The position numbers were made by a program, and so were the translations under genes. Shown here piece by piece: positions 1-15,116 of a stretch of 64,000 bases of DNA. This DNA comes from Burhinus oedicnemus (Eukaryota > Chordata > Aves > Charadriiformes > Burhinidae): the NCBI GenBank assembly GCA_008921705.1, contig VFFE01007646.1:802163-866162 (forward strand), read 5' to 3'. The notes under the pieces are model-generated. The model saw nothing but the letters and a program-made list of their open reading frames with translations. It was not told the origin of the DNA and searched no databases. How positions within the stretch are numbered: position 1 is the first letter of the stretch; every line of letters starts with the position of its first letter.

Positions 1-30
1 ATGGGGGCTGGGGGGGGGGGGAGGGGATAG
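1..30. repeat. G-rich tract, potential G-quadruplex
   Basis: The window opens with runs of five, thirteen and four guanines separated by one or two bases, followed directly by a T run and pyrimidine-rich sequence. The guanine runs satisfy the usual four-tract G-quadruplex pattern. No promoter or gene is visible beside it, so a regulatory role cannot be argued from sequence. Confidence 0.6.
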
Positions 31-373
31 CTTTTTTTTTTCTCTCCCTCTCATGATTCACATTCTTGGCTTGACAAACTTGGCTCTGCTTCTGAGGACA
101 TATGATGCAGCTGTAAATAGCAGTCCTTGTTATCAGGACAGGTCCACATCAGCTCTATTTAACAAAGCAAGAGCTGTGGTTACTTTCTGTTGCTCCGATT
201 TGTACATTTTCTTCCTCCCCAGAGAGCTCCTCGGTGTGATGCTTTCTTTACCTGGAATCACTCCAGAGCCTTGCATTTTTTCAGCGCCTGGTTTTGAGCT
301 GGCCCCAAGGTGGCTAGGTGGTAGGCCTAAGAAGTACCACCAAGCTCCAATAACTCCGGCTCTAATTAATTAG

Positions 374-3300
374 GGACTTTGGGGCACAAAAAGGATGCTT
401 TATTTTTAACATTTTTATTGAAACATCTGCCCCCTCAGATAGTTGTCTTATAGGAAATCCTGGGCTAACTATACCCTTTCAGCTGCCAGAACTGACATTT
501 CAGCTTCTCTCTACTCTGCGAAGTGAATATCTCATTAGGGACTGTTAAGGGTCTGTTCATGTGCCATGGTTTTGACGGAATTTTTACTGCACTTTCCATG
601 ATAAAACATTTGACAGTGCTAAGGCACACTGAAGTTATGATTCAAATAAGGATGTTCATTGAAATTACTAGTATCCTTTAAAAGCAGCTTGTGAATATGG
701 TGAAAAAGTGAGATATATGAAAAAACAAATAAAGCAAGGCTGAGTGAATCATAAACGATGATAGCTCAGAGGGATGCAGCTCCCCAGGTCATGGTAGCCT
801 ATGTTATGTGCCTTTATTCTTCAAGTAAGTAAATAACTATGGCTTCATTGATTTTCTTTCATGAAGGCATTATCTTTGGCCACATGATAAAATACAGAGG
901 AGAAAAATCTACTTTTTCCAGAAAGAAAAAGAAAGGCTAATCCTAAAGTTTCTGAAAGAGGTGAAGACTGAAAGTCCTCTGGAAACCCTTAAGTGCTGTT
1001 CTTATGCCCTTACCTGCCTCATACACAGTAAAGAAAGAGAAGTATATTGCGCTAAAGTTAATTGGTTATGTTTTTTTTAAATCCTCAGTGTAGAATAAAA
1101 CTAGAAACAGAAGCAAAACCTGCACAGTTGTTGCTGCCTTGGTAGTGGAAACGCAACCACAAAACGCTCTCTCAAGCCCCTCATTTGTACCCCAAAGCCT
1201 GACGTGACGCAGTCTTTGCTGCCATTGCTACAGCCCTGCTCCTCAGCCACTTTTTTCACCCTCCTGTCAAATACCTTTTACTCAAAGACTCTTTCCAAAT
1301 AAAGAACTCCTCTATTGGTCTCGACAAAGGTCCCTTTCAGTCCCTGGTAGGATACACTTTAGATGCTGACAGGCTTTTTCCTGCACCTGGAAGGTTTTAT
1401 CCCTGTTGCCTCTTTTGCTTTCATCTCTTTTGCACCAGCAGCTTCCCCAAATAGAAGTGACATGGCAGTGATATGATTTTGCTCTCCTCACAACATTCAT
1501 AACACGAGGATGATACTTGGGTACAGCTAACCTCAAATTCACGTCTAAATGCCTATGTTAAAAAAAACTGCTTCTGTTCCCACAAGGAACAGACTTACCA
1601 CGCTAAAAGGCTAGGAATCCCCCAACAGGTTCTCACTCACTGTCTAGAGAGCACGACTCAGTTTCCAAAGACTACATTTCCAGAAATATTGATGCTTCTT
1701 AACCAACAAACACCTGTGCCATTTGTCTTTAAGAGATTACGTCAGAAGGGTTTGGGCTGTACTGATGGTGTTACTGCACTTCAGTATCTTCAGAAGTCAT
1801 TGGGTAACTTGCACTAGATCCACTGTCACGCGACGAACTTTCCTGGTCCAAAGATATCTTCCACAACCCACCTTATCCTGGCAAAGTATCAACACGCAGA
1901 TTTTCTACTTACAAAATAAACATGTTATTTAATTAAAAACCAAACCCCTTGCATAACAAGTAATGAGGAACAAATAGCATCAGTAACTTGGTCAATGGTT
2001 TGTCACTGTCCTTACCGTAATACAATCCAGTAAATGAAAATCTGGTGGAAAAACAAAGCACCATGCCTTAGAAACACCCGTTCTTACAAACAGCTGTAGC
2101 TTAGAAATGACAGCTTAGAAATTACCAGCCTATCTGGTTAATCCCGTGACTTTTTCCTACACACACCATTTGATAAAGTTTGACAACGCAGAATTCAGCT
2201 GCAAAACTGCATATAATGAGAGCAGGCTGTAACGTCGCACTATCTTCCCTGAGGCTAATCACTTTATAATGAGTTTAGTGAAAAGTACCTATGCAATAAG
2301 TTGTAGCTGACAGCTGCCCAAGGGAACCTCTAAGTGCTAAAAATTAGCTGCTGAGGGATGTTGAATCTCATCTTTTTGAAGATAGAAAACAGGTTTCTTT
2401 CTAAAATACATGCAGTTTAAAGCAGACATAAATCAAACAGATAGTAAAAAATTTGTTTTGCTATGGGCTTTATCCTGTTTTTATTCTTTCACTCTTAAAA
2501 GGTAACAGATACTTGAAAACAAAGTAAGATTAGCCATCCTGCTAGAGATCAAATTATAGTAATTTCTGACACTATACTACTTGGGATTCAAGAAAGACTT
2601 GGCTTTGAATCAACTCCCCTTGCTGAGCTACACAACCTAAGACTTCTAGTCCCTCCTCTGAGGACAGAAACTCGGAGGACAAAATTCCTCACAACCAGAT
2701 CCAAAGAGTGGAATTATGACTACTTTTTTTTTTTTTTTTTTTTAAGCCACCAGTAAAAGCTCTCTATATTGTTCTGTACTGCCAATACATTGGTTTGCCA
2801 ATCAGAACAATTAGTTGCTATCATTATATAGTATATTATACAAATTTAGGTTATCTGGGAAATCTGCGGTTCTAGAAATAAACACTTTAATATCACAGAG
2901 CATAAAGCTAGGGAAAAGTTCATCCCTTCGGAATCCAGGGCTATGAACCATGAGGAAAAATAATTATAAAATAATGAACTGGTTATACATACAGATACAG
3001 AATCTCTGAAATACAAAACCAATAATTCTTAATGAAAATATTGCTTTTGCTACTGCGATCACTGTAATTATGGACACTGCACCAATCTTTGCCAGGGTGT
3101 TATGATAACTGTTTATAATAGCTAATAGGGAAATGTACAGAGCTTACATCATCTGTTCTAGAAATTTCACTAATATATTTTAAGGATATTAACTAAATCA
3201 TTTCACAGACTAACCCAACATTCCGTAGTGGAAAAAGCCATAGGAAACTTATTCATTGCCTGTTAGAACATTTTGGTGAAATACTGTATGTAATTCCATG

Positions 3301-6300
3301 CCAGCCTTCATGGAACAAATGCATTCACCAGCTACGCGAGATAAGCATTCCCTAAGATATTAGCTGTATGCATGACACCTGTTAATCACATCTACTTAAG
3401 AAATAACAGAGTTATATTTCAATTTACTCCAAAATGCGCAAATAAATATGATTTGACAGAATCAGATAGCCAGCTACTTGGGTATCAATTGACAAATACG
3501 GACAATATAAGAAATCCAGAAAACAGCGTAACAGCATCTAAAAAATAATCATTCCAAGCTCTCTACAAATTAGTAAAAACTTATGTTTTGACATACTATT
3601 ACTATACCTAACACAACTATATAGTTTGCTTATCCAGCTATATTCATAAAATACATACCTGCTTATTATATTTTACTTCAGGTTGCCCTTTTACAAAATA
3701 TAAACCCACAATTATTTGAACAAATTCTTCTTCTATAGTGTAGTAGAACGTTCAAACGGTAAGAAAAAATACTTCCATTTTGCACAAGGAAAATTATCTT
3801 CTAAAATTTTTTGAGAACACGACAAATAACTCAACCTGAATTTTAACACTTATGAATGAATGACTTTAAATTAGTTCATACCAAGTTTTGTGTCACCAAA
3901 CCCTGCCCAGATGTAAGAAAAAAAATTATTTAAGAGTTCACTCCATTAATTTTTCTGTTTTTATTTGTTGTTTTCAATGAGATCTGTAGATGTATTTCCA
4001 GAAGCACAAGACATCTTTAAAGAAGCCTGACAACAGCTTAGTTTTCCAGACCCAGAAGATTCAAGTTAAGCTCCAAATATGAAATACTGGCTGCTTATCT
4101 GAATTGGAATCTGCATCCAAACCATTTCAAGTGAGTCATTATATCTAGTGGCCCTTAGGTTGCTTTAGTAATCAGCAACACAGACTTCATTTGGAGATGG
4201 GATGATGTTCATAATTCAATTACAAGCCTGACTGCCTAATCCACTGAATAAAATGGACATAAACTGTAAAACAAACAAAATTCCCCACCTGAGTTTAATG
4301 AGATTCTTTGGTATAAAAGAGGTAAATTTTGTCAGTTCACCCACAAATAGGTGCTGAAAATGTAGATATTTATCACTTATGTCCCACTTTAATTGTAGCA
4401 TAAATTCAATTTAAACAGAGTGCAGAGTTACAACTGTATTGAACTAACTGAAAACATGATTCATCTGTGCTTAATAGTTAACACCAGTATGGGAAGAAAA
4501 ATCATATTTGAATAATGACTATTTGAACTCATGTGTATGCTAGATAGAATTCTGCCATCAAATAGAGTAGTATAAAAATTGCAAAAAGACTTCCTACATT
4601 GTTACAAATTAAAGCAATAATTGTTAGTCTATTTTCCAGGACATATTGATTGCAAGAATTGATGCTGCAATACATATCTATCAAGATGCACCAATGTTAA
4701 TTAAATTAGTGTAAATTAAATCTCAGAAAGATAATAGCTATTAATTTAACATTAGAACATCAAAGGGTAAAAAGTTAGAAATAAACAATAGTGAAACTAG
4801 TTTAATTTAGTAATGCAGGAAGAAATTCTAATGATTATTTGAAAACTGCTGTGATCTCATGGCAGATATAACTAAAACACTTTAATTTCCATTAAGTATT
4901 TTCAGATTCAATACAACATGCTTCGTAATTGTTTTACAAGATCACCAAACCTCAGTCTGAGGAAGGCAAGTATATACATGCAGAGCAAACAAACTGACTT
5001 TGAGAGATTCTGTGAGTTGTTGAAGTCTAGTAGCATGCCACAGATCATGGCTTATGCCCCTTTATTCAAGAAAATATTTGTTTCTGATCTACTGAAATAG
5101 TTTGGAATCTAAATCCTGCTCCAGATCTGCCACACAAACATGGAGACTATCAAACAGTGTGTTGTTTCTGATGATATTCTGATAAAGTGTTCCAAAGTGC
5201 AGTAAACTATCTTCACAGAAAAACTTAGCAAAGAGAAGAATTGGCCCAAACCTCCTTCATATCACAGGATTCTCATTTCATTAGAGTTTTGATATGTGCG
5301 TTTGTCTAAATTGCTGCTGTTCAGCAAAATTATCTTTTAAATTATTGATGAGAAGTAAAACATTCCTACCAGCGGCACGAGACTTTTTGCTATGTGGGGC
5401 AGGTGTCCCCCTCCTAAAGCTCCTTCAGGTGCTCCACACTATCCCCCCTTCACTCTCTTTCCCAGATCTACTTTTCCTGGTTCTCTACATCTTCTAGACT
5501 CAGCACCTTAGAAATATAACCCCTTTTCCCATGTTGCATCTGCAGCAGGCTGAAAGACCCAAGTTTGCACTATTTGTTTTATCCTCTAACAGCTCTATCA
5601 GAAAATTACTTTTGTAAAACAGAGGCTATTCACAGCATATACGTGGTCCTTGACCTGACAGGTATAAATCTCTCTGACACAGGGGAAAAACCAATCCCTA
5701 CCTTACTGCTTTGGAGAAAACAATTGTTCTCCTCGGGTATTAACTCTCAGTCTTAACTACATCATTAAATGAGGTGAAAGGAGGTACCAGTTAGACAAAA
5801 TGACTCTCGCTTATTAAAAGCATTACCACAAACCTGTATCATTTACTCTCACACAGAACAAAGATGACCAAAGAACTACATCACAGCCTATATTTCAGTT
5901 TCTTACACAGCCATCAATTCCATCATTTTACAGTCCGTATGTACTTAGACTGAAATGGATCTAAACAAAAGCATTTGCTTTGTCGCAGTCTTGGAAGTAA
6001 GCCAGGTACCTAAACATTCAAAAAGTTTAGAAGAGTAGTTCCTTCAGGAGATACATAGGAATTTCCTGAAGATGCATATGCTTTTTACAGGGAAAACATT
6101 TCTATAATCTGTACTAAGATGGAAACTAACTATGGAATGGGAAAAGAAAAATAACCAACACAACCACAACCTTTCTGCTGTGATGAAATGTCTTCCAACA
6201 ATTAACAGTATTTTCTGCACACACTAAAAAATTTGGAGAAATATCCAAACTTCTACATATATGTTGTAAGTAAACCAAATGCATGCATTTAGAGGAATAT

Positions 6301-9300
6301 GCACCATTAACCAAATGGGGGAACTAGAAACCCAATGTATTAGAAGACCAGCAATCACCACACACTTTGACACGAGCTACAGTTTCAGGCAGCATATTTG
6401 GTTTTTTTGCTATGCAGGGATGCAAAGTATGCTTCCAGCCTGTTGCAAAAACATTACAAAGGTCTGCTTATACTGTATCACCATAGTAAATGAAGTTTTT
6501 CTTTACTGCATATTTTTCTACTTCAATGTTATATAAACATAGGCTCTTCAAGAAATTTTATCTTTGCTCCAGTCATGAAAAATGCACTTTGAGGACAGTA
6601 GATATAACAAAGTTGCCAAACAAAAATCAAAAAAGACCATGGTTAGTAGGAAAAAAAAAAAATATTTTGCATTCTCTCCATTGCTGTTTGCAACTGAAAG
6701 AGACTGTTTGAACATATGACTGCTTTATGTGACACAGAATAGGTAGATTTAGTAACTAGTAAAATACAAAGGCCCCTAAAAGGCTAATTCTTCAAAGAAC
6801 ATTTTCTTGGTGTCTGTCACTGAGTAAATATAATCTATGAATTCCTCCAAGCTTAAATGGCAGGGACAAAACCCACTGTTATAATTACAAGTCAAAGATA
6901 TTAAAACACACTATCCACTTCATGAATAAATACATATGGAAATTATCACACTTGTAGTTGCTACTGGTACAGCTGCTCCCAGGGGTGAGATAACAACTAG
7001 GAAGAAACAGAGACTTGCAATCTCAGCAAAAATGGGAAAGATTATGTACCAAAAATCAGTTACATAGTCACATATCTTTTTACTGGCAAGAGATGAACAA
7101 ACAGGCCAACATCTTTTGGCATCTAACCCCCTCCCTCGGGACCCACTGAGCAAGGCATCGGTGGCAATGTAACCTCTTTTTTGCAACGGTGCGCTAACTT
7201 TGGCATACTGCTGAAACACTGCAAGCATTCGTATGTTAAAAGGTCAAAAGAAGATCTGTTTTTATATCAGGCCGTTGCTGCATTGCACCAAGCTCCCTTT
7301 AAAAGAGGCTATAAAGGCAGCGATTTCCTAATTTGAGAACACTCCTAGAGTGCAGGGTCTTTGGAAGATAAAGTGCCGGTATGTCCAGCTCTATGCTGCG
7401 ATGCTTGAAAAGTCTGCAAAATAAAAAGTATACTCAAGGAGATACTGGCATAACAGAAGTTCTTGGGGCTTCTGTTTGCAGTGAAAAGTCAGAAGCTATC
7501 ACTCAATTTAGATTTTTGCGAAGCTGGTTTATTAGATATCTACATACACATAATTGGATTCCTTTTTGACTTCCTAGTATCAGAATGCCCTCTGTTGGTG
7601 TGTGAATGAGAGATGGTCTGTAGATCTTTTCACCTGTTATTTATAGGTTATAATGACTTTTAATGTAGCAAATTTCCATCCTTAAAGCAGTGTAGTTCAC
7701 AGGCACTGCCGGACATGTGAGTTCTGATGTGTTCATCTCAAATAAGTACAAAAATGACAGTATGAATTCATTGTTACATACAATTTCTCAGAGGACAGAC
7801 AAATCAATTGGAATTCACTTTCATAGCAAAACTAAAGGAGGAAAATTACATGAGCTCAAGTCCTGTTATTGTACCACTGAAAATGAAATTTAATTCCTTT
7901 TCCAATACCTTACCCAAAGAGACCTCAACCTCATGATGTAAAATCCTTATTGAGATTACGTCCCCAATGCCTGACCTGACATGATTTACCCGAGTTAACC
8001 ATCCCGTTTCTCTTATCAAAACACTTATTTTAATCCAAGCAAGGACACACTTTGTTACTGGAGAGACTATTTTTTAATATCTAAAATGCTTATATCACAT
8101 TTCTTTGTTGATTTATCAAAAAAAACCTCTCCACCGTTGTCCTCCTTGATGCCTTCTTACCCAACACTGAACACACTTACTTGTTCAGCACATTCACAAA
8201 AATAAAAAACAAATTAGCTTTTGGGCCTTTTCTTCATTGCTCTAAGCTCTGCGTTAAAAACCAAGGTGTTCAAAACAAATACAACCAATTACCCTTTTCT
8301 CTGTCTCTCTTCCCATCCACAAAACACACTCATTAACAAACTGAAACATTTAAACATAAAATAGTAGCCTTCCTTTGCCCTCCAGCTGCAGGAGACGCAG
8401 AGATTTCATCTCATCTTCCACAGCCACAAAAATACATCTCTACAACACGTTGACAACACTACCTTTTCCACAAGACCCAACTGCTCCTTTCCATCACCTT
8501 CTCTAGAGTGGGGAGTGAGCAGAAACTCTGCTTTATTTAATTACCGAATGAAGTAAGAACATGTGCCCCATTTTGCAAATGTGGAATCATTTATTTAACA
8601 ATATTTAATATTACTGAAGTCACTTCAGCCAAGCTTACGTATTCAAACTCCTGTGAGCCACTTCTGACAGTCCCACGCATTATTTACTTATCATCTATTC
8701 TATGCTGCTTACAAATGCAGAATCAAAACACAAAAATTAGTTATTTCAACATAAATAACAAGAATGGTTTCATGCTCCTTCTGAAACAAATGAAAGTAGT
8801 CAAAAATTGTTTCAGATATGTTTGAAAACAGTATCGACACTTGAATCCTCCACTTCAAAGGTTAAAATCTATGACTTTAATTCAAGTCAACCCCTAGTTT
8901 AAAGTATTCAATATAAGAAAAGATGCATTCATTTAGCACTGTTTGAAATAGAAGTGTTTACACCTGAGATTTAGAAAATCAGAAGAAATAGATATCTCAA
9001 AATGCAAATGGTCAAAACCCACCAGTCTACAAACATATTTGGGCTGACATATCTTTTTTTCCTTCATATGTCTTTATGAAAAGGATGACTGAAAAGCAAA
9101 TTTATAAAACATACTTATGAATGCTAAAAATGTAAATCAGTTTTTAGAATTTGGAACTGAATTCATCTGGACAAATAAAATATTATTACTTTATGAAAAG
9201 ATAACATGAAGAATTATGGAGCTCCTTTTCACACCTGTTTCAATGTAAAATTTCATAGATGGTATTAGCAACACTGGTAAATATTATTATTGTTTTACTA

Positions 9301-12300
9301 TTATTACAATTCTTTTACAATATTTCAAAAGCAAAATTGAAGATTATCCTAGCTGCTTTGTTATCAATTAGAATTGCTTGTGCTAGTTACTTTTAATTCC
9401 ATAAAACCTTTTGACTCTGGAACTGAACAAAATGTAGCGTCATTCATCCAGCATGCCACTCCACCCTTACATTACACGTTACAGCACCCTGGTTACACCC
9501 CAACTTGGCTCTTCCTTCTTACTCACGAGAAACCAAACCCATTCTCCAGCCACCTAGCCCATCTGACAGGGCTGCTCCTTTTTTTACTACGGTTCAGGGT
9601 CAGAGCGAGATGGAGGCCAACAACTAAGATGCATTAGTTCCTAGAAACCATCTCGCAGCTTGAAAGTTCAAGCATTCACCAACACATGGTCATGGAGTAA
9701 CAATACTAAAATAATTGAACTCTGCCTTAGTGCATCTCAAACATAAGAGCATACAGAGCCATGATGGATTATTCTAACTTCTAAAGGATAAAGAGAGTCA
9801 GGCAAATGCATTCTGAACACACAAGGAAGGGTAATTGTAGCATTTGCAGCTTTTTTGCCATTTATTGATGGAATATCTTATATTCCAGCAGTTTATAAAC
9901 CATTTCTGAATCACCCTGTATCTAAACTATACTGTCAGGAAAAAAATACTTGAAAAATCACTGGCTGACAACAAACTACAAGCTCTTCTACTTTACCCAG
10001 TGACAGAGTTAATTGGTCATTGACGTTTAACACCAAAGCCACAGATTTGTGGAAAAGGCTGCTTGTATCTCAACTATTTTATTATTATTATTTCTTCCTT
10101 GATTATAATAATTCATGTTTTGATAGACCTTCCATACAAGAAATAAATTCCACTGGACAACTTAAGGCACCTTTATATTTATTATGCATGTTGTTTAAAA
10201 CAACAACCCCATAACCATAAAAAAAAAATGCTGTTAAGGCCTTAGTAAATGTATCTGCTCTGAGTGACAACGTGCTTTTACTAGTGTTTAACTCTAAATG
10301 AGTTAAGATTTATAAGTTAGCTAGAACCAGCTTTAACTTAGAGCTCTAGCAACAACGGAAGTTAATACAGAAGAAAAATACTAAAAACCAACCAACCAAA
10401 CAACCCCCACATAATGGAAGGAAGTTGCTGTTTTCACAAACATGCAGTTTCTATTGACCTTAACAGATTTTAAAAAGACTGTCCCTTCACCCTTTAAATT
10501 GATTAGTGTTCATTTATAAAACAGGTCAATATAACATTCATCTTAAGTTATGTTCCTAAGGCAACCCTTGCTTGCAAAAAAATATTGAGGGATTTTTTTT
10601 TAATTCCATTATCTATTTCAATTATGAAAATAGTGGCCTCTGAAATGACGCAGTAGATAATGTCCATCTATTTATAGCAATGACAGGTGGAAACAATTAA
10701 ACTTTAAGGAACTTAGTTAAATTCTAGACAGATACTGCACATTCATTGACAAGCATTTAACTGGAGCTCAAAGAACTGGCAAGATTTCATACTTCTGATC
10801 TCAAATTTTTAAATTCATATTAGTTAATGTTTTTGTGAAATTATACATCTTGTAGATAAATGCCTAATTAAGATCCTGTAGAAAAATCTTATTGCCAGGT
10901 CATTCCTGCAAAAAAATAAGATAACAAAGACCTGAATGCAACTTCACATAGCATTGAACTGTCCAGATTACTACACAATCCTTGAGTTTGGTAGGGGGAA
11001 AAAAAAAAAAATTAAAAAAAAGTCTTGTAGCAGGTTGCTGAAGTAAATAAGATTTGCTTGATTATGTGTTTTGTAGAAAGTGTACGTGGGTTAGTTAAGG
11101 TTTGTGTCAGATTTTTGTCCCTCTGGCCCACAAATCTCAGCTTTGATTTTGTATAGCTCTGTAGAAGAAGTTAAATCACTTTTCAATTACATAGTCTAAA
11201 ATTCACTTCTGTTGAGAGGATCAGCCCAGGGTCTAAGAAACTTTCACATCCTTATTTTGCAAATGATACAATTTAGGTAGTCTCCTCTATCCGTATCTAC
11301 TGAAATCCAAGAGCAGTCTCTCGTGTACTATATGTGCAGAACAGCTGAAGAATCTGGTCACATAATCTCAAAATGTAGTTTGAGACACCAGATTTCCACA
11401 CTAATTTTGATTCTCCCTGTTAAAAGGAGCTTAATACCAAGAATTAAAAAACAATTATACATGGAATGCACTGGCATTTCACCTTAAAATCACTTATATT
11501 AATGTGCGATACCTTTATTTGTGTCAAGGAAGACAGTACTTCTCTGTATTTATGCTGTTTCAAATAATATTACTTAAGAAAATACTACCCCCGTGTCAGG
11601 CTGTTACAACAAATCACTCTTACAGTATCAATAGCAATGCAGTTTTCAAACAGAAGCCTACATAAAGATTTTATCCAAAACCAACATTCTGCAACTCCTT
11701 TTGTTCATCAATGTGAATAACAGAAGTTCCATTTTCAATATAACTGGAAATTAGAAACATAGTATTTCTAAGCATGCACTGTATATATCTATTTGCCTAC
11801 AATGACCTATACAAATCTGAGGCAATCCACATATTAAACTACTGTCGGATTCTGTCTTTTATATTTATTTCAGCCAGTTAAGACTCTAGAGATGTTATGT
11901 TTACCTCTGTCAGACACACTTAAAATGAAAAGCTTTTCTGAAAAATTTTGTTTCTTTCATGAGGATATTTTCACTAACCCAGATGATAAAAAAATGTGTT
12001 TAAGGATAGTATTGCATTAAAAGCTTTTTACAGAGTCAGAAAAGAAGGGTCTTATTTCCACCCCTTTACTGATGCACACTTTAAGATGACACAGGGCAAA
12101 CAAAACAATAAGGAAGAGCTTCATTTTATGTTTAGCAGGATTCAAATGCAATAAAATATTAACCGTGTTTTTGTTTTAAAAATTCAAAGGGACACAATGG
12201 ATAGCTATCTTCTGGGCTGTGACAATGTCACAGGAGCTGAAAATCTGACGAAACGACCAGAATTTCCAGTGTAACTTTGGACAGCTTCCATGTCAACACA

Positions 12301-12516
12301 GAATGATTACGTAATATTCTCTCTTTTCACTCCTCCAAGAGCAAAGCATTTTTGCTCTTAGGAAAATTGATACCATAACAATGTAACCCCAGAGCACATA
12401 ACAAATCTCTTATTTACGTCAAAAAGTCTTATATTTCCCAAAACTTGTTTGATATTCCAAATCTAAAGATTTCTCTTCTAAGGAATTCAGCAGAAAGAAC
12501 TTGTCTTTCCATGATG
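374..12516. other. Anonymous AT-rich non-coding DNA
   Basis: No gene is recognised in this stretch. Open frames are all under about 105 codons, lack recognisable domains and are interrupted at the frequency expected by chance. The only visible structure is homopolymer and simple sequence: a 20-base T run at 2724-2743, an ATT-type run near 10078-10093, an A-rich run near 10998-11012 and short A or T runs elsewhere. This looks like unique intergenic or deep intronic sequence. Diverged repeats too old to see by eye may be present. Confidence 0.7.
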
Positions 12517-12652
12517 AATCATAGCATGGTTTAGGTTGGAAGGGAACTTCAGATCACCTAGTTCCAATCTCCCTGCCGTGGGCAAGGACACCTCCCAGCT
12601 AGACCCGATTGCTCAAAGCTCATCAAAGCCTCATGAAGTTCTACCACCTCAA
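12517..12652 (-). mobile_element. CR1 LINE, 3'-end fragment
   Basis: Read on the minus strand, this ends in the characteristic CR1 3' terminus. On the plus strand it appears as AATCATAGCATGGTTTAGGTTGG, broken here by one substitution, followed by the conserved 3' UTR block about the first-line 'accatcta/gttcc' segment and 'gctcaaagc'. CR1 is a non-LTR retrotransposon that inserts by target-primed reverse transcription and is normally 5' truncated. This copy keeps only about 135 bp of 3' UTR and no coding sequence. Divergence from the 47.4-kb copy is visible at many positions, so it is an old, dead insertion. The upper boundary is approximate. Confidence 0.88.
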
Positions 12653-15087
12653 AATGCTATCTTGTTGAAAATATTAAGATGAAGGTACACAGATCCTGTA
12701 TCTGAATTTAAGCATTTACCTCAGGTTTTGCAACAATCTCAAAACCTCGGTGTTCAGTCCCAGCTTCTACTATTGTAAGTTTTTTTCCATATTCCTTAAT
12801 GAGTCTCTCCTAAATGAAAAGCAAACCAAATCTTCTTGACTAACCATATCTCCTACGTTTATGATTTAAATGGAACCATGTAAATGAAATATGGAGATAG
12901 TCTGAATCTGTATCTGGAAAAATGAAACCTATTATCTTAATACATATCCTCTCTGGAAATATTTGAAGAGACTAACTATTCACTGAGCACAGAAAATAAT
13001 CTATTGTCTTTCACACCTGGACTATGCTAGCAGCAACCTATCTGGTCTGTAGTACCAGCATCATCTATGATGCCCCATATTTTCTGCATTTTAAGACATG
13101 CCTTCATTTCCCATCACTAATTTCCCAGCAGTGCTTAATTTAACACATTAAAGCCCTTCTTTGGCCATTCCTGTTACTTTTTTGTTTTGCACAATAGAAA
13201 ACCTTTAGCTCAAGAATGACGCTGCTGAATGCTGGATTGAAATTACAGAAATCCAAATGTAATTCTTGATGCTTTACTGCTGTTAGCCAACGTAGCAAAA
13301 TGTGGCAGAAAACCACAAAGTATTGAGAGAAGCAATTTCCGCAGCTCGGACTTGCACCAGTCACCACCACTGCCATACAGACGAGCTCCCAGACAGCTCC
13401 TCGTTTCCCAGAGGCCATCACTGGCGCTTCCTTTGCTCTGAGCTTTTCAATCTGATTGCATCTTCATGAAGTGCAGCCTTTACGAGGAAATACCGCTCTC
13501 CTCCCCCCATCAGCCCCTTCTGCTAGCCACTGTGACAACAGAAGTTATTTCAACGCGCCTCTGGAGCTAATACAATTTTTCTCAAAAGCAGCTAAGCATG
13601 TAAGTATAATATAGACTGTGTATGTTATATAAACATGCTTTAGCAGAAATTAAACAAATTAGAGTTCCTTGCTCTGTCGGTTTTGCCTTTACAATCCTAA
13701 CCTTTCAGGTAGTTTTTAAAGAAATGTTTATTGGGCTCTCTCTTGGGAAGATTAGGCTATCAGCAAAAATTGGCTTAAAATCAGTTCAAAACATGACTTG
13801 TGCCTACACCCCACCCCCCAACAGCTGTTACCGCTTACACATTTGCTCTTTCTATGGCTTGTCCTTTTTCACTACGCCACAAAGTGCAATGAAGGCCAAG
13901 AGGCCTTTCACCAGCTCAGATAAACTTCTGATTCGGTACAGACAGAAAAAGCCAAATACGCATGAAATGCTCTCTTTTGTTTCATGTGCATATCAAATAC
14001 CTGCAGAGCAAACAATTTAGCCAAGAAAAATTCTCATAGGCCCCTTTGCTTTCTGAAGAGTTTTCTTCACATTTACTTTTAACTGACACTGAAAATTTCA
14101 CGAGGTCTTTCTCTGGCTTTGCTACATTATGATTTCTTTTAACACAGTTAAATAATGTTGCAATAAATTTTTCCTTTCTCAAAATAATTTCTTTAAGAAC
14201 TCAAGAATCGTGCATGAGAGGCATAAACTAAGCACTTAAAAATAAAACATGCTTCATCCAGATTAAAAATGCCATGGCCAGATAAATTGAAACTTATAAA
14301 CTCATGAAAGGGGAAAGGGGGCAATAAGCCGCCACTTACTGTCCTCACCCATCTGCATTCTTTTATGCAGCCAACCTAACCCCCACCCAGCACCGGCTCA
14401 CAAGGCGGAAGCATAACAACATCCTCGTAACATGTATGTGATGAGTAGGGATCTTGGAATCTCTCTGGTTTTAGACTTATGTTAAATAGATTTTGACCAC
14501 TATTGTATTTTCGTCTTGGGATGAAGAGTAGAAGAGAGCAATACATTACATGCCTTCTCCTCCGTTCTTAAAAACATGTCAAGTCCTTCTTCTGTTCTTA
14601 CCTGTTTTAAACCATATTTAGGTTCCAGGGAGTGTGCCTAAGGAGAGATAACACTTTCTGGGAAAAGGCAATGGTTTAGATCTCTCAAAAGCACCTGCAG
14701 AGCTACTTGCAAAGACTTGCATAACAGCAGTTTTAATACAAAAATCCCTAAAACACTTTGAAATAAAGTTCTATTAAGACAAAATATATTCAGATATAAT
14801 TGAAAAATGTAATTGTCTTACTTGGTTCCCCAGTTAAATATTATTGTATATTCCAGCATTGATATTTATATGGCAAGCATTAATATCTTAAAAATAGCAA
14901 ATAGGGTCTAAAGATCTGTCTGAAAAGGAGCTCTCTTTGCAGAGGAATCTCTGCGAATACACAAAACATTCTATATGCAAAAGCGGTTTCACTGGATTCT
15001 AGGAGATTATCCATGCCAATACAAATAGCTTAGACATTAAATATTTACAGCAAATGAGCCTGTAACTGCAATGAAACTCTGCTGGGT

Positions 15088-15116
15088 TTTGTTTGTTTGT
15101 TTGTTTTGTTTCTGTT
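15088..15116. repeat. (TTTG)n microsatellite
   Basis: A short run of GTTT/TTTG units, four to five tandem copies with slight interruptions, sits in anonymous sequence. It is ordinary simple-sequence DNA with no associated gene. Confidence 0.8.
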
